A DNA stretch of 64,000 bases from Methylobacter sp. (lineage in GTDB: Bacteria; Pseudomonadota; Gammaproteobacteria; Methylococcales; Methylomonadaceae): the NCBI RefSeq assembly GCF_030680395.1, contig NZ_JAUXVR010000041.1, forward strand, positions 124,001-188,000. The letters are read 5' to 3'. A program made the translations under genes and the position numbers. Every line of letters begins with the position of its first letter. The first letter of the stretch is position 1. This document shows, one piece after another, positions 42,365 to 53,200 of the stretch. The notes under the pieces were generated by a model. It made no database searches, had not been told where the DNA came from, and saw only the letters and a list, made by a program, of their open reading frames with translations.

Positions 42365-43834
42365 TTAAAACGACACAACCATTTGCGCTATTCCCAGTTT
42401 TTCATCAAAGTAACGCTCCTGCGTTGAGGTGCCCAAGGAATCGGTGTACTCGAATTTAAGCCTGAAATAGTCATTGAATTTGTAATTCAAGCCAAGCGTT
42501 AAAGCGGATACATTATTGATAGCGACCAGTGTTGCGCCATCATAGTCGTAGGCAATCCTGTTATGAGGCTGCCATCGGCCATAGCGGGCAAAAGCGGTGA
42601 TCGGGTAACGGATAAAACGTTCAAGATCGGCCAGCAACGTGGTGTGATAGCCGAGTTCGTCGGGCTTCCCGACGTCGCTGACAGTGCCATCGCCATTGTC
42701 GAGTACGAAACTGTTATGCGCGTTAAGCCACATCAATTCGCTTTGCAGCTTTAAAAAACGGTAGCCGAAACTGAGATCGGCACCATACACGGAATGCCTG
42801 ATGTTTCTGTTTTTATCAAGGTCGCTCAAGTGTGAAACGCCAAACTCGACGCCTTCGCCGGTGTTGTTATGGGTGCGATACGCGTTTTTGCCCAGCGACA
42901 CGCCCAAGCGCCCGCCCAGGGACGTGCCATCGTTGGCATACATGGCATCGGTCCAAAATACGGAATAGTTAAACTCATGCCAGGCGCCGTAAGAACGAAC
43001 GCCGTCACCGTTAAAACCTCCAAATTGCATTCTTGACGTGGTGATCGGTGCCGTGATGGTCTCGCGATCGGAATTGGCGAAATTTTGATAATCGCTTGAG
43101 AACGGCAAGTCGAAACGCCCGGCCTGAACATGAAGGCCCGCGGCATTAAAAATTCGGCCTCTGGGAGGAATGGAGTGGTCAAACAGGTGGTAATCGATCA
43201 CGGCAACAGCAATGCCCGCGCCACCCGCGCCAATGCCACCGGGGCCACTGCCCCCGCAGGTAATAGCGGCCGGCGCTGAAAAATCGGCGCCCGATGAGTT
43301 GCCGCACAGTACCAAAGCCGAGCTGGCAGCAAAATTGTCGCTATGGTTATACTCCAGATCAATCTCAACCGAACCCACGCTAAAAGTCTGGTCTGTCGAG
43401 TTATCGGTTTTAGCATTCACGTCAAAAAAACCGCTAATGTCCAGGCCTTTTTCTTTTGCCGCGTCTTTAAGCGCTTCCACTTCCTCGGTTAAATCACCGA
43501 GCTTATTGACAATGGCATACCCGGATTTGGCATCAGGCGCTGTTCCCGTTTCAGTCGGTGTCTTTTCAGCAGATTTTTCGTTAACGGCTGCGCCGGGTTC
43601 CACGGGAGCGGTAACCACTACAGCTGGCGCGTGCTCCAATTGCTGGAGTCGGGCCTCGAGTTGGGCAATTTTTTGATCTTTTTTCTTCAGCTGTTCCTCG
43701 ACAATCTGCCGGATATGTTCGTCGGAAACACTGGCAGCACCGGCCGCCGCATTTGCCGCAGGCACGTGTAGGGTAAAAAGAAACAAGAAAAATAGAGAAT
43801 TCTTGGCCCAAAAAATGATCTGTGTAAAAGTCAT
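42365..43834 (-). CDS. Outer-membrane porin with N-terminal coiled coil
   Basis: 489 residues. A signal peptide (FFLFLFTLHVPAANA) is followed by a coiled coil (EEQLKKKDQKIAQLEARLQQ) and an Ala/Pro/Glu-rich linker, then a beta-barrel of repeated short amphipathic strands, ending in MVVSF with the terminal Phe typical of outer-membrane proteins. The barrel resembles phosphate-selective or carbohydrate porins in general design (GISGFFDVNAKTD, LQAGRFDLPF-like segments). The tetraheme cytochrome gene starts 14 bases after its stop. The substrate of the pore cannot be told; a conduit for electrons is possible only if the cytochrome sits in it. Confidence 0.85.
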   Translation of the reverse strand: MTFTQIIFWAKNSLFFLFLFTLHVPAANAAAGAASVSDEHIRQIVEEQLKKKDQKIAQLEARLQQLEHAPAVVVTAPVEPGAAVNEKSAEKTPTETGTAPDAKSGYAIVNKLGDLTEEVEALKDAAKEKGLDISGFFDVNAKTDNSTDQTFSVGSVEIDLEYNHSDNFAASSALVLCGNSSGADFSAPAAITCGGSGPGGIGAGGAGIAVAVIDYHLFDHSIPPRGRIFNAAGLHVQAGRFDLPFSSDYQNFANSDRETITAPITTSRMQFGGFNGDGVRSYGAWHEFNYSVFWTDAMYANDGTSLGGRLGVSLGKNAYRTHNNTGEGVEFGVSHLSDLDKNRNIRHSVYGADLSFGYRFLKLQSELMWLNAHNSFVLDNGDGTVSDVGKPDELGYHTTLLADLERFIRYPITAFARYGRWQPHNRIAYDYDGATLVAINNVSALTLGLNYKFNDYFRLKFEYTDSLGTSTQERYFDEKLGIAQMVVSF

Positions 43835-44024
43835 AGTTAATTTATTTTTATTATTTATGTGTAAATTTGAATGTAGTGTTCATGCTTTTAATATGACAAG
43901 CATCGCCAGTGCTCATACAGGGCAATCCCGCCCTGCTTAAAGACACGATAAAATCAATTAGTTGAATGATGGCGACACTTCCCGCCGGTAAGGCGGTTTA
44001 TTGATTTATTTGAATATTAAAAAA

Positions 44025-47000
44025 TCAAATGCGATCACTCCGGGGGCTGGCCGTACTCTCTTGCAACAGTACGGCGAAGTCCTCTGCCGGCAACGGGCGG
44101 CTTTTTAAATAACCCTGGTATAAATCGCAACCTTGTGCTTGTAAGAAATCCAGCTGTTCTATCGTTTCCACCCCTTCGGCAAGCACTTTAAAACCCAAGA
44201 TACGGCCCATTGCGACAATAGTGGCTGCAATTTCCATGTCGTCGGAACTGTTAGGGATCTCATCAATAAAACTCTTGTCGATTTTCAGCACGTCCAATGG
44301 AAAATGCTTTAAACAAGCCAGCGATGAATAACCGGTGCCAAAGTCATCAACGGCCAAACGGACACCTTGGGCGCGCAGATTATTGAGCAGTTCGACTGCC
44401 TGATCCTGATACTCCATTAATCCGCTTTCGGTCAGCTCCAGTTCTAACCATTCTGCCGGATAGGCGGTTTCGGCCAATACGGCAGTGACCAAGGTACTCA
44501 TGTCGGAACGCTTGAATTGGTGAGGCGAAACATTGACCGACAGGGTCAGAGCAGGCAAACCGGCATCCAGCCACTGCCGGCCCTGGCGACAGGTTTCCCG
44601 CAGCACCCATTCGCCAATCGCTATAATCAAGCCGGTTTCTTCCGCTAAGGGAATGAAGCGCAAGGGAGGAATAAGTCCTTCTGCAGGATCTTGCCAGCGA
44701 ACCAGCGCTTCGGCACCCACGATATTGCCGGTCGCAATATCAACCTGCGGTTGAAAATAAACCCTCAATTCATTCTGCACAATTGCCCGGCGCAGTCGGG
44801 CTTCCAGCTCCATGCGTTCGCGCGCACCGACAGTCAGCTCATTGGAGAAATAGGCATAGCAACCGCGCCCTTGGGCTTTAGCCCGATAAAGTGCGGTATC
44901 GGCCTGCTGTAGCAGTATTTCAGGCGTGTAGCCGTGTTGCGGGTAGAGGCTGATTCCAATACTGACACCGATCCGTACTTCGCCATAAGGAGGAATTTGC
45001 CAGGGCTCGCTAAAGTCGGCAATGATCTCATCAGCCACCCGTGCCGCATCTTCCGGGCGAGTGATATCTTCCAGCATCACGGTAAATTCATCACCACCCA
45101 GGCGAGCGACCGTATCTACCTCGCGCAATCGTGAAGACAGTCGTTCGGCGACTTGTTGCAGCAGTTGGTCACCCGCGAAATGGCCAAAACTATCGTTGAC
45201 ATCTTTAAAACGATCCAGATCCAGCATCAGCACAGCAAATTGTTTTCCCTCCCGCCACGACATGTTAATGCCATGCTTAATCCTGGAAAACAACAGTCGC
45301 CGATTGGGAAGAGCGGTGAGAGGATCATTATGCGCAAGAAACTCAAGCTGGGCTTCGGAAGCCTTGATCTGGGATATGTCGGAAAAGACAGCAACGTATT
45401 CGGATACTTCGCCGGACTCATTCGTCACTACACTGATACTCAGCATTTCAGGATATACATCACCGTTTTTACGCCGGTTCCATATTTCGCCTTTCCAGTA
45501 TCCAATCGTGGCAAGATGTTTCCACATGGCGAGAAAAAAATCCTGATCGTGTTGCCCGGAGGATAGCAGGTGCGGATTCCGGCCTATTACGTCAGTCTCG
45601 CTGTAGCCGGTAATAACGGTAAAGGCATGGTTTACTTTTACAATATTGCAGTCGGCATCGGTAATCATCAGGCCTTCAGCACTTTGCTCGAACACTTTGG
45701 CGGAGAGCCTGAGTTGTTCCTGGGCGTATTTTCTGCCGGTGATATCTTCTACCGTGGCAACAACGAGGCTCACTGTGCCATCGAGTTGTCTCACGCACTT
45801 GACATCGAGACTGGTATGCACGACAGCGCCATCCTTGCGAATGAAGCGCTTTTCCTTGGTATAACCTTCACATTCTCCTTGCATAACACGCTCAAATTGA
45901 ACAATATCCAAAGCAAGATCATCCGGATGAGTCATCTCCGCCCAATCCTTCTCATCGAGTTCTTCACGGGTATAACCCAGAATATCGCACAGGCGATCAT
46001 TGAATTGCAGCCAGCGTTTTGTTTCCGGTGAAGTAATTGCCATGCCGATGAACGGCAAGTCGAAAAAATGCCTGAGCAGATCGTCCGATTTCCTCTTTTC
46101 AACGAGCAAAGCCAAGCTTTGCACGCGTTTTTGCTCTCTCCAGAACAACAGAAGTGCCACGCTGAGTGTCACCATGGAAAAAAAAGCCACCCAACTAATC
46201 CAATAGATTAATGCTCTCAGCGACGCCAGCACATTATCGCGTTCAACCTTGGCAACAATATGCCAAGCCGTCCCGGCCACCGGCCGGTAAGCGGCCAGCA
46301 CTGAGACGCCCCGGTAATCCCTGCCTTTGATGGTGCCGGGCCGGGCCTCATGAATGGCGGCCGCGGCCGGCAGGTCCGGATCGTTTAAAGATAATAAATG
46401 CGTCATGGCTGTGCCGCTACGACGATCCAATTCGTTTAGGAAAATAACGGAATTGCCTTGACGACGAACCAGCAAGATTTCAGTGGCGGGACTGGCAGTC
46501 GACCAAGCCTGAATCAGAGGATAAAGAAAATGCTGTGCGGTAGCACGCAACACGACTGCGGCCACTACACGGCGGGGACTTTGCGGCTCTGAAACAATCA
46601 CCGGCACCACCCAGTCCAGATGAACCGCGCCGGATCTATCGAGGTAAAGTTCGCCGCGTAGCACCGATTTATCGGTCATTGCCTGATGTAGCTGCTCTTG
46701 CAAAGCGGGAGGCGTATCAGCATGCTCGCCTAACTTGAGCAACAACCGGCCGTCATTATCCAGCAAGAGAATGCTATCGAAACCATGAGCGGTACGTAGC
46801 GTATTGAGGTTATCCCGAATAGGTCCGGAGAGTTCAACATCCTGTTGCCGACCCACAAATTGACCAACCTGGGTTGCGAAACCGGTAGATGCCGCCAGCG
46901 ATGCGGCATTGCCATGCCGTTCGTCCAGCCAATTTTTAACCTGGTCAGACTTGAGGCGGGCAATGGTTTCCAGATTGGCATAAGTATCGAGCTCTATCTT

Positions 47001-47156
47001 AGGACCATGTAGCATGATACTGGTCAAACCTATCAAAGGTACAACCAGCGTCAAAGCAATAAACAACAGTACCGTTCCGGGGATTACAGGCGGATGTTTT
47101 TTGTCGGCCTTGATTGGCTTTGCCGCCCATGTTGTTACTAATCTAATCAGCGCCAT
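44025..47156 (-). CDS. Membrane PAS-GGDEF-EAL cyclic-di-GMP protein
   Basis: About 1,043 residues. An N-terminal transmembrane segment (TVLLFIALTLVVPLIGLTSIM) precedes a periplasmic sensor of the Cache/CHASE kind, followed by a second transmembrane segment (LIYWISWVAFFSMVTLSVALLLF, abridged) near 320-345. Then come two PAS domains (about 360-490 and 495-620), a GGDEF domain with intact RLGGDEFTVML, and an EAL domain with EALVRWQDP and VDDFGTGYSSL. It may both make and degrade cyclic di-GMP. ATG 47156 is favoured because a hydrophobic N-terminus follows; the frame runs back to 47384 and overlaps the chemoreceptor gene, with no clear ribosome-binding site at either place. The gene follows a chemoreceptor on the same strand. 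Confidence 0.9.
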   Translation of the reverse strand: MALIRLVTTWAAKPIKADKKHPPVIPGTVLLFIALTLVVPLIGLTSIMLHGPKIELDTYANLETIARLKSDQVKNWLDERHGNAASLAASTGFATQVGQFVGRQQDVELSGPIRDNLNTLRTAHGFDSILLLDNDGRLLLKLGEHADTPPALQEQLHQAMTDKSVLRGELYLDRSGAVHLDWVVPVIVSEPQSPRRVVAAVVLRATAQHFLYPLIQAWSTASPATEILLVRRQGNSVIFLNELDRRSGTAMTHLLSLNDPDLPAAAAIHEARPGTIKGRDYRGVSVLAAYRPVAGTAWHIVAKVERDNVLASLRALIYWISWVAFFSMVTLSVALLLFWREQKRVQSLALLVEKRKSDDLLRHFFDLPFIGMAITSPETKRWLQFNDRLCDILGYTREELDEKDWAEMTHPDDLALDIVQFERVMQGECEGYTKEKRFIRKDGAVVHTSLDVKCVRQLDGTVSLVVATVEDITGRKYAQEQLRLSAKVFEQSAEGLMITDADCNIVKVNHAFTVITGYSETDVIGRNPHLLSSGQHDQDFFLAMWKHLATIGYWKGEIWNRRKNGDVYPEMLSISVVTNESGEVSEYVAVFSDISQIKASEAQLEFLAHNDPLTALPNRRLLFSRIKHGINMSWREGKQFAVLMLDLDRFKDVNDSFGHFAGDQLLQQVAERLSSRLREVDTVARLGGDEFTVMLEDITRPEDAARVADEIIADFSEPWQIPPYGEVRIGVSIGISLYPQHGYTPEILLQQADTALYRAKAQGRGCYAYFSNELTVGARERMELEARLRRAIVQNELRVYFQPQVDIATGNIVGAEALVRWQDPAEGLIPPLRFIPLAEETGLIIAIGEWVLRETCRQGRQWLDAGLPALTLSVNVSPHQFKRSDMSTLVTAVLAETAYPAEWLELELTESGLMEYQDQAVELLNNLRAQGVRLAVDDFGTGYSSLACLKHFPLDVLKIDKSFIDEIPNSSDDMEIAATIVAMGRILGFKVLAEGVETIEQLDFLQAQGCDLYQGYLKSRPLPAEDFAVLLQESTASPRSDRI

Positions 47157-47368
47157 TTTTAAATGAACATCGATAGCGGCAGCAAGCTTGCGGACTGCGC
47201 AGGACATAGGCGTGGCAGGGTAATGGTGATATTCATCGGCATCTATAACGTGTCGTAAAGAAAAATTGCTGAATTTTTGGTGCTGTGGCGCGAGTAAGGT
47301 CGGCATGCCGTCATTTGCGCTAAACCGTGGGCGCAATACCAATGAGCCCACACGCAGCAACGACGATA

Positions 47369-49588
47369 TTAAAACTCTTCCCATTCATCGCCGACGGAAG
47401 TCATTAATAATGGCTTGGCTACTGCTAACTTTTTACTGACATTTGCCTTGGCTATTGTTGTTACTTTTTGTACCGGAGCCGCATTAAAAGAACCGCCCGA
47501 ACTATTTACATTATCGTGTAATTTGAAATTCGCTACGGTACCCGACAGGTGATGCGTTTGTTCTTCCAGCGATTCTGCGGCAGCTGCGGCTTGCTCTACC
47601 AGGGCGGCATTTTGCTGGGTCACATCGTCCATTTGAGTGATGGCCTGATTAACCTGTTCGATACCGGATGTTTGTTCAATTGAGGCCGCGCTGATCTCGG
47701 CCATGATGACGGTAACGCCGCGAATGGCATTAACAATTTCTTCCATGGTTACACCTGCCTGGGCCACCAGTTTAGTACCGCCTTCAACCTTCTCTACCGA
47801 ATCGCCAATCAGGCTTTTAATCTCTCCCGCTGCAGCGGCGGCGCGTTGTGCGAGGTTACGCACTTCACCGGCAACAACGGCAAAGCCACGGCCTTGTTCA
47901 CCGGCCCGAGCCGCTTCGACCGCGGCGTTAAGGGCAAGTATATTGGTCTGAAAAGCGATACCGTCAATGACCGAGATAATGTCTACAATCTTACTGGAGG
48001 CTTCGTTGATGCCTTCCATGGTAGTGACAACCTGATCAATCACTACCACACCCTTGCCGGCGATGTTTGACGCGCCGGCAGCAAGCTCGTTGGCATGTCG
48101 GGCGCTTGCGGTATTTTGCTGCACGGTAGAGGTCAGCTCTTCCATGCTGGCGGCAGTTTCTTCCAGACTGGCGGCTTGTTCCTCAGTGCGATGAGATAAA
48201 TCATTATTGCCCGCTGCGATTTCCTTAGCCGCATTACCGATGGTGTCGGTGGAGTCCTTGATGTCTCCTACCAAGTCTTTGAGGTTTTCTACAATGCTAT
48301 TCATGCCGGTAATCACTTCACCATAAGTGCCTGGATAGTTCTTGTGGATGGTTTGAGTCAGATCCCCTTCGGACAGTGCTTTGGCGATATGCGCTATGTC
48401 GCTCAGGACACTAAGTTCATCGAGAGAGATATTGATGTTATCTTTCAATTTGGCAAGATCGCCGCGTCCTTCGGCTTTAACGCGCTGACTGACGTCGCCT
48501 TGAGCAACTTCGGCCATAATCTCACCCACATCGTCCAGCATGGTTTGCATCGCTTTCATTGCGTTATCGACAGTCAGTTTGAATTCGCCTTCGACCCTGA
48601 CATCAACCCGTTTGGTAAAATCGCCTTCATACAGGGCTTTCATGACCTCGGTAAGCGCATCCATGGTTAGTTCAAGCTTGTCTACGCTGGCGTTAACGTT
48701 CTCTTTCAGACAATTCAAGTCACCACGCGCGGCGACGTTTACCCGCGTAGTGAAATTGCCCTTGGCTACCGCTCCCATAACGGTATTGGTGTCAGACAGC
48801 ACGCTTTGCAAAGAGTCCATCATACTGTTGAAGGAAGACGCGACGTGTCCCAGCTCATCCTCAGTTTGAATATCCGAGCGTATGCCAAAGTTTCCGGTAT
48901 GGTTGATTTCCTGGGTAATCTTTACCAAAGCAGCCAGGGGATGCGCAATACGACGGAAGATATACCAAGCCAGCATACTAAAAACAGTCATCGACACAGC
49001 CAGAATCAGCAGGGTATTTATGCGGCTACCGGATACACGGTCATCCGCGGCTTGCTGTGCCGTATCGGCTTCTTTCTGAATCAGGTCGGCGAGCTTCTCC
49101 ATCTCATCTTCCAATGCCTTGAACTCGTGATCGAAAGTCGCCCTTGCATCCGTTTCAACCTTTCCGTTTTGAATTGCAGCTACGACGACCGCTTGAGCTT
49201 GCTGGGTATAGGAGTTTACAACGGGAATAATGGTCTCAATCTGGCGCTTGACAGACGCGTCCAACTGAGCCTGGGCATTGTCGGCAAAGTTCTTGTTAAA
49301 GCGCGCGATGTGGTCGTTTAGCTCATCCTGGATTGCCTTCATCTTTTCGGTATGTCCGTCCAGGCTGGCTAATACAACGCCGAGAACATCGCTGCGGATG
49401 GCATCGTGCATCATGTCTGCATCCATCTGCCTGCGTAGGGCCTGTCCGGTATTGGCAACGAAAGTTATGCCCTCGTTGAGTTGCTGAACATTACGCAACC
49501 CCACAAAGGAAAGCAGTAGCATGGACAGCAAAACCACTAGGGTCATCGCCATCAACATCTGACTTACTGTGAGCTGGAGCTTATTCAT
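47369..49588 (-). CDS. Methyl-accepting chemotaxis protein
   Basis: 739 residues: transmembrane segment near 12-32, periplasmic four-helix sensor (about 35-190), second transmembrane segment near 190-210, then several HAMP-like repeats ([58 protein letters not shown]). The signalling domain has the conserved hairpin [42 protein letters not shown] (abridged). The C-terminus ends EWEEF, matching the tail pentapeptide that tethers CheR and CheB. The repeated HAMP units are notable. No che operon is in the window. The cyclic-di-GMP gene lies just downstream. Confidence 0.96.
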   Translation of the reverse strand: MNKLQLTVSQMLMAMTLVVLLSMLLLSFVGLRNVQQLNEGITFVANTGQALRRQMDADMMHDAIRSDVLGVVLASLDGHTEKMKAIQDELNDHIARFNKNFADNAQAQLDASVKRQIETIIPVVNSYTQQAQAVVVAAIQNGKVETDARATFDHEFKALEDEMEKLADLIQKEADTAQQAADDRVSGSRINTLLILAVSMTVFSMLAWYIFRRIAHPLAALVKITQEINHTGNFGIRSDIQTEDELGHVASSFNSMMDSLQSVLSDTNTVMGAVAKGNFTTRVNVAARGDLNCLKENVNASVDKLELTMDALTEVMKALYEGDFTKRVDVRVEGEFKLTVDNAMKAMQTMLDDVGEIMAEVAQGDVSQRVKAEGRGDLAKLKDNINISLDELSVLSDIAHIAKALSEGDLTQTIHKNYPGTYGEVITGMNSIVENLKDLVGDIKDSTDTIGNAAKEIAAGNNDLSHRTEEQAASLEETAASMEELTSTVQQNTASARHANELAAGASNIAGKGVVVIDQVVTTMEGINEASSKIVDIISVIDGIAFQTNILALNAAVEAARAGEQGRGFAVVAGEVRNLAQRAAAAAGEIKSLIGDSVEKVEGGTKLVAQAGVTMEEIVNAIRGVTVIMAEISAASIEQTSGIEQVNQAITQMDDVTQQNAALVEQAAAAAESLEEQTHHLSGTVANFKLHDNVNSSGGSFNAAPVQKVTTIAKANVSKKLAVAKPLLMTSVGDEWEEF

Positions 49589-49711
49589 TTGGGTAATTCC
49601 TTTATCTTTATAATGTATCGTGAAGAGTTGCTGAATGTATCGGTTCTGCTACGAGCTTGTATAAGCGCGTTATTTTTAATAAATTTGTGTTTGTCACAAG
49701 TGTTTCGGCTG

Positions 49712-49984
49712 CTATCGTTGGCCCGCATTACGAGCACTTAAAACCTTAAAGTCGAGCATGATGGCGCGTTTTATCCATGCCTCGCATGACGACTTAAGCG
49801 TCTCGTTTTCCTGCTCTAAGGTAGCAATATAGGCTTTTGAGTGTTTTAAATTAGCGTTTATGGTCTCAAGCAGACTTTCAATCTCTCTCAGCGTTTTAAT
49901 GCTGTTGTTCAGCTTTTCACCCAACACATATTGAGCATTCAAACTTTCGCTTAATTCATTTTCAAGTTGTTCGATCTTTGTCAT
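49712..49984 (-). CDS. Small coiled-coil protein
   Basis: 90 residues, almost wholly predicted coiled coil: heptad-like leucines in KIEQLENELSESLNAQYVLG and SIKTLREIESLLETINANL. It ends with a basic, less helical tail (IKRAIMLDFKVLSARN). No family is recognised. The start overlaps the stop of a possible 26-residue membrane peptide gene, and it precedes the chemoreceptor gene, so it may belong to the signalling operon as an adaptor or scaffold; this is inference only. Confidence 0.65.
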   Translation of the reverse strand: MTKIEQLENELSESLNAQYVLGEKLNNSIKTLREIESLLETINANLKHSKAYIATLEQENETLKSSCEAWIKRAIMLDFKVLSARNAGQR

Positions 49985-50061
49985 TTAAATTTCCTCTTCA
50001 TAATTACCAATGTTGTGATTCCGGCTATGGCAATCACAAATACGGCGTGTAACCAAGCCAT
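49981..50061 (-). CDS. Possible 26-residue membrane peptide
   Basis: MAWLHAVFVIAIAGITTLVI followed by a positively charged tail (MKRKFK). The composition is that of one transmembrane helix with a cytoplasmic basic end. Its TGA overlaps the ATG of the coiled-coil gene (ATGA), suggesting translational coupling. GGGGA lies about 11 bases upstream. Below normal annotation size; function unknown. Confidence 0.35.
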   Translation of the reverse strand: MAWLHAVFVIAIAGITTLVIMKRKFK

Positions 50062-50206
50062 AAAAACCACATCCCCGGTCACAACCACTTAAATATTGCC
50101 GGGGTGGACAAGCTTTTTTGTTTGCAGACTCTGTATCGGTTACCGGCATATTGATCTTCATAAACGGTCTCTGTATTGGTATTTTCCCGAAAGGCGGGCT
50201 GTAAGC

Positions 50207-53200
50207 TTATGGGTTAATGTCATTGTGTTCTTTTGCCGTCATCGGCACTGGTGACACAGGCAGGGCATGCTGTTGCAAATCGGCTGTATGTTTCATCTCA
50301 AGCATTCCTGATCCTGCAGGCAACTGATTTTTGAAAGTTTTTCGGATCAGAGCAATCAGTTCGGACACGTTGAACGGTTTGGTCAGGTAAGCCAGAAAAC
50401 CGGCTTTCAGCCCTGCCTCAATATCATCAGGCATAGCCGCAGCGCTTACGGCAATCACCGGAATAGAGCTAGTATTCGGATTGGACTTGAGTGCATGCAG
50501 TGCCTCCAGACCCCTCATGCCGGGCAGGTTAACGTCCATCAGCACAAGTCCGGGCGGTGTCCTGCGAATCAGTTCCAACCCTGCTTCGGCGTTTTCGGCG
50601 GTTAGCAGCTCAATATCAGGAAGCCGGCAAAAAACGTCTCTCATCACATTAAGGTTGATCGGGCTGTCTTCAATGTAGAGCACTTGAGCGCTGACCAGCC
50701 CGCTTTGATCCGAGACTCCCGTTCTTGCCTTAGCCGACGGTTCGGTAAAAGTTCCGCAAGCGGGCGCGACAATAGGAAGTTCGATCCAGAACTGGCTACC
50801 GATACCCAAGAAGCTGTGGAAGCCGATGCTGCCGCCCATGGCCTTAATCAGTCGATTGCAGATGACAAGACCGATACCGGCGCCCTCAATAGCGGTTTTT
50901 TCGATACCCAAGCGCTGGAACGGTTGAAATACCTCTGCTTGATACTGATCGGATATGCCCATACCCGTATCCAATACGGTGATACGTACATTATTGCCGA
51001 TTACGTCGGAGGACAGCGCTATGCTGCCGCCCTGCCGGTTATACTTGATGGCGTTGGACAGCAGGTTTAGCAATATCTGCCGGAGACGGCGCGCGTCAGC
51101 GCGGACCAACACTCTGTCGTGGCCGGTGTAGCTGTGACCAATGTCGATATGGCGTATTGCGGCCATCGGCCGTATGCGCGATAACACTTCGTCCTTCAAT
51201 ACTTCCAGATCAACCGTTTCGATGTTCAGCTTCAGCTTGCCGTTTTCGATGCGCGCCAGATCGAGAATTTCGTTAATCAGGCTTAACAGATGGCTGCCGC
51301 TGGTCATGATGTGTCCAACCGCCTCTTTTTGGACACTGCTCAGCGGCGTTAATTCGTCAATTTCCAGCAATTGTGCGAAACCGATGATGGCGTTGAGCGG
51401 CGTGCGCAGTTCGTGACTCATGTGCGACAGAAAATCCGACTTGGCTTTATTGCCGTCTTCGGCGGCGGTTTTAGCCTCAACCAGCTTGTCTTCGATGTGT
51501 TTGCGTTCGCTGATGTCCCATAAAATGCAATGAGTGCGCATAAATTCGCCATTGACATCGCGTTGGATGCGTCCGTCGATTAACACCGTTAAGGTGCTGC
51601 CATCCTTGCGGCGCAATTGCAGTTCGGAATCAACACCGCGTGCAGTTTTAAAGTCTTCGCAGATAACAGGAAACTGACACTTAGCTGTTTCAACCAAAAA
51701 ATCCTTAAAACAACGGCCTAGCAATTGTTCCCGGCTATAGCCCAACATTTCCGCCATTTTGCTATTCAAGTCCAGGTAATGGCCTTCAATATCCAGCGAC
51801 TGGTAAGCGACCGGAACATGCTCAAACATTTGCCGGAAACGGTTTTCGCTGTTTTGCAAGATCTGCTCCGCATGTTTACGTTCAGTAATGTCGCGAATAA
51901 AACCATGCCATAAAACAGCATCACCGTTCAGCCGTTCCGGTGTGGAGTGGCTTTCCAGCCAGATTTCGCCTTTTTGGGGATGAATCACGCGAAACTGTTG
52001 CATACAATCGGTCATTTGCTGTGCGGAATTACGGATAGATTCCCAGACAAGTGCGATATCATCGGGATGCAACCGTAAAAAAATCGCAGTGGCGTCGTGT
52101 TTAACGGTCTTCGCCTCAATACCGAAAACGTCGGCAATGCCTTTGCTCGCAAAAGGGAAGCGGCTGCTGCCGTCGGCATTGAGTTGAAATTGATACGTCA
52201 TGCCCGGCGCGTTACCGACTAACTTATCCAGGGTTAACTTGGCGATACGTAATTTATGACGACTGTGCGCTACATAGGCGCTAAAGAGCGCTAATATCAC
52301 CAGCAAAAATGCCCCGCCGCCCAGCCATGGATAAAGTTGCTGCAAATCGTAAGGCTTGGAGTCGTAAAGCATGCCCGAGAAATCAAAGTCTGGCGGCAGC
52401 ATGCCCAATTGCGCATAAGTATCGGCAATATGTTGCCAGCGTCTGGAGCTCATGTGTCCAAGTTCGATCAAATCCGCCATGATGAAAGGCCGGTAGCGAC
52501 GCGCTTCCCACAGCAAATGGTCGAGCGAACGGTCTGTGGCATAGCGTTGATGAATCAGCTCGGCAATTTCGTCGGGATGTTGCATGGCATACGCCCAACC
52601 TTGCAAGCTGGCCTGGCGAAAAGCTTTTACCTGTTCGGGATGATCCTTAATCTGTTGTTCGGTGGTGAACAACACATCGCCGTAAAAATCGATACCGCCA
52701 TTCAGGGCTCTCAACTCCAGGTAATCGACCCCGGCTTGTTCCAAGGCATAAGGCTGATTCGGCGTGTAAGCCGATAAGCCGTCGGTGCGCCTGTTAATCA
52801 GGTCAACGACGTTCTGACTGTGCTGTTGCCGCTGGAAACTGCCTTCATCAAGCCCGCTTTGTTTAAAATAAGCCCGTAGTTCGGCATCATCGGGGCCGAT
52901 CATCAGTTTCCGGCCCGCCAAATCCTTTACCGTCCGGATACCGCTATCGCGGCGAACCACCATACTCAACGGCGAGTGTTGAATAATCGCGGCCAAAGCC
53001 ACGACCTGTGCGCCATGACTTCTCTCCAGCAGCAGTTGGGTATTACTGACACCAAAATCCGCGCCGCCATTGATCACGGTCCGGACCGGCGGGCGTTCGG
53101 GGCCGCCCTCCAGAATCCGCACATCCAGGCCCTCTTTCCGGTAATAACCTTTTTCAAGTGCTGCGTAATAACCGGCAAACTGAAACTGATGCTTCCATTT

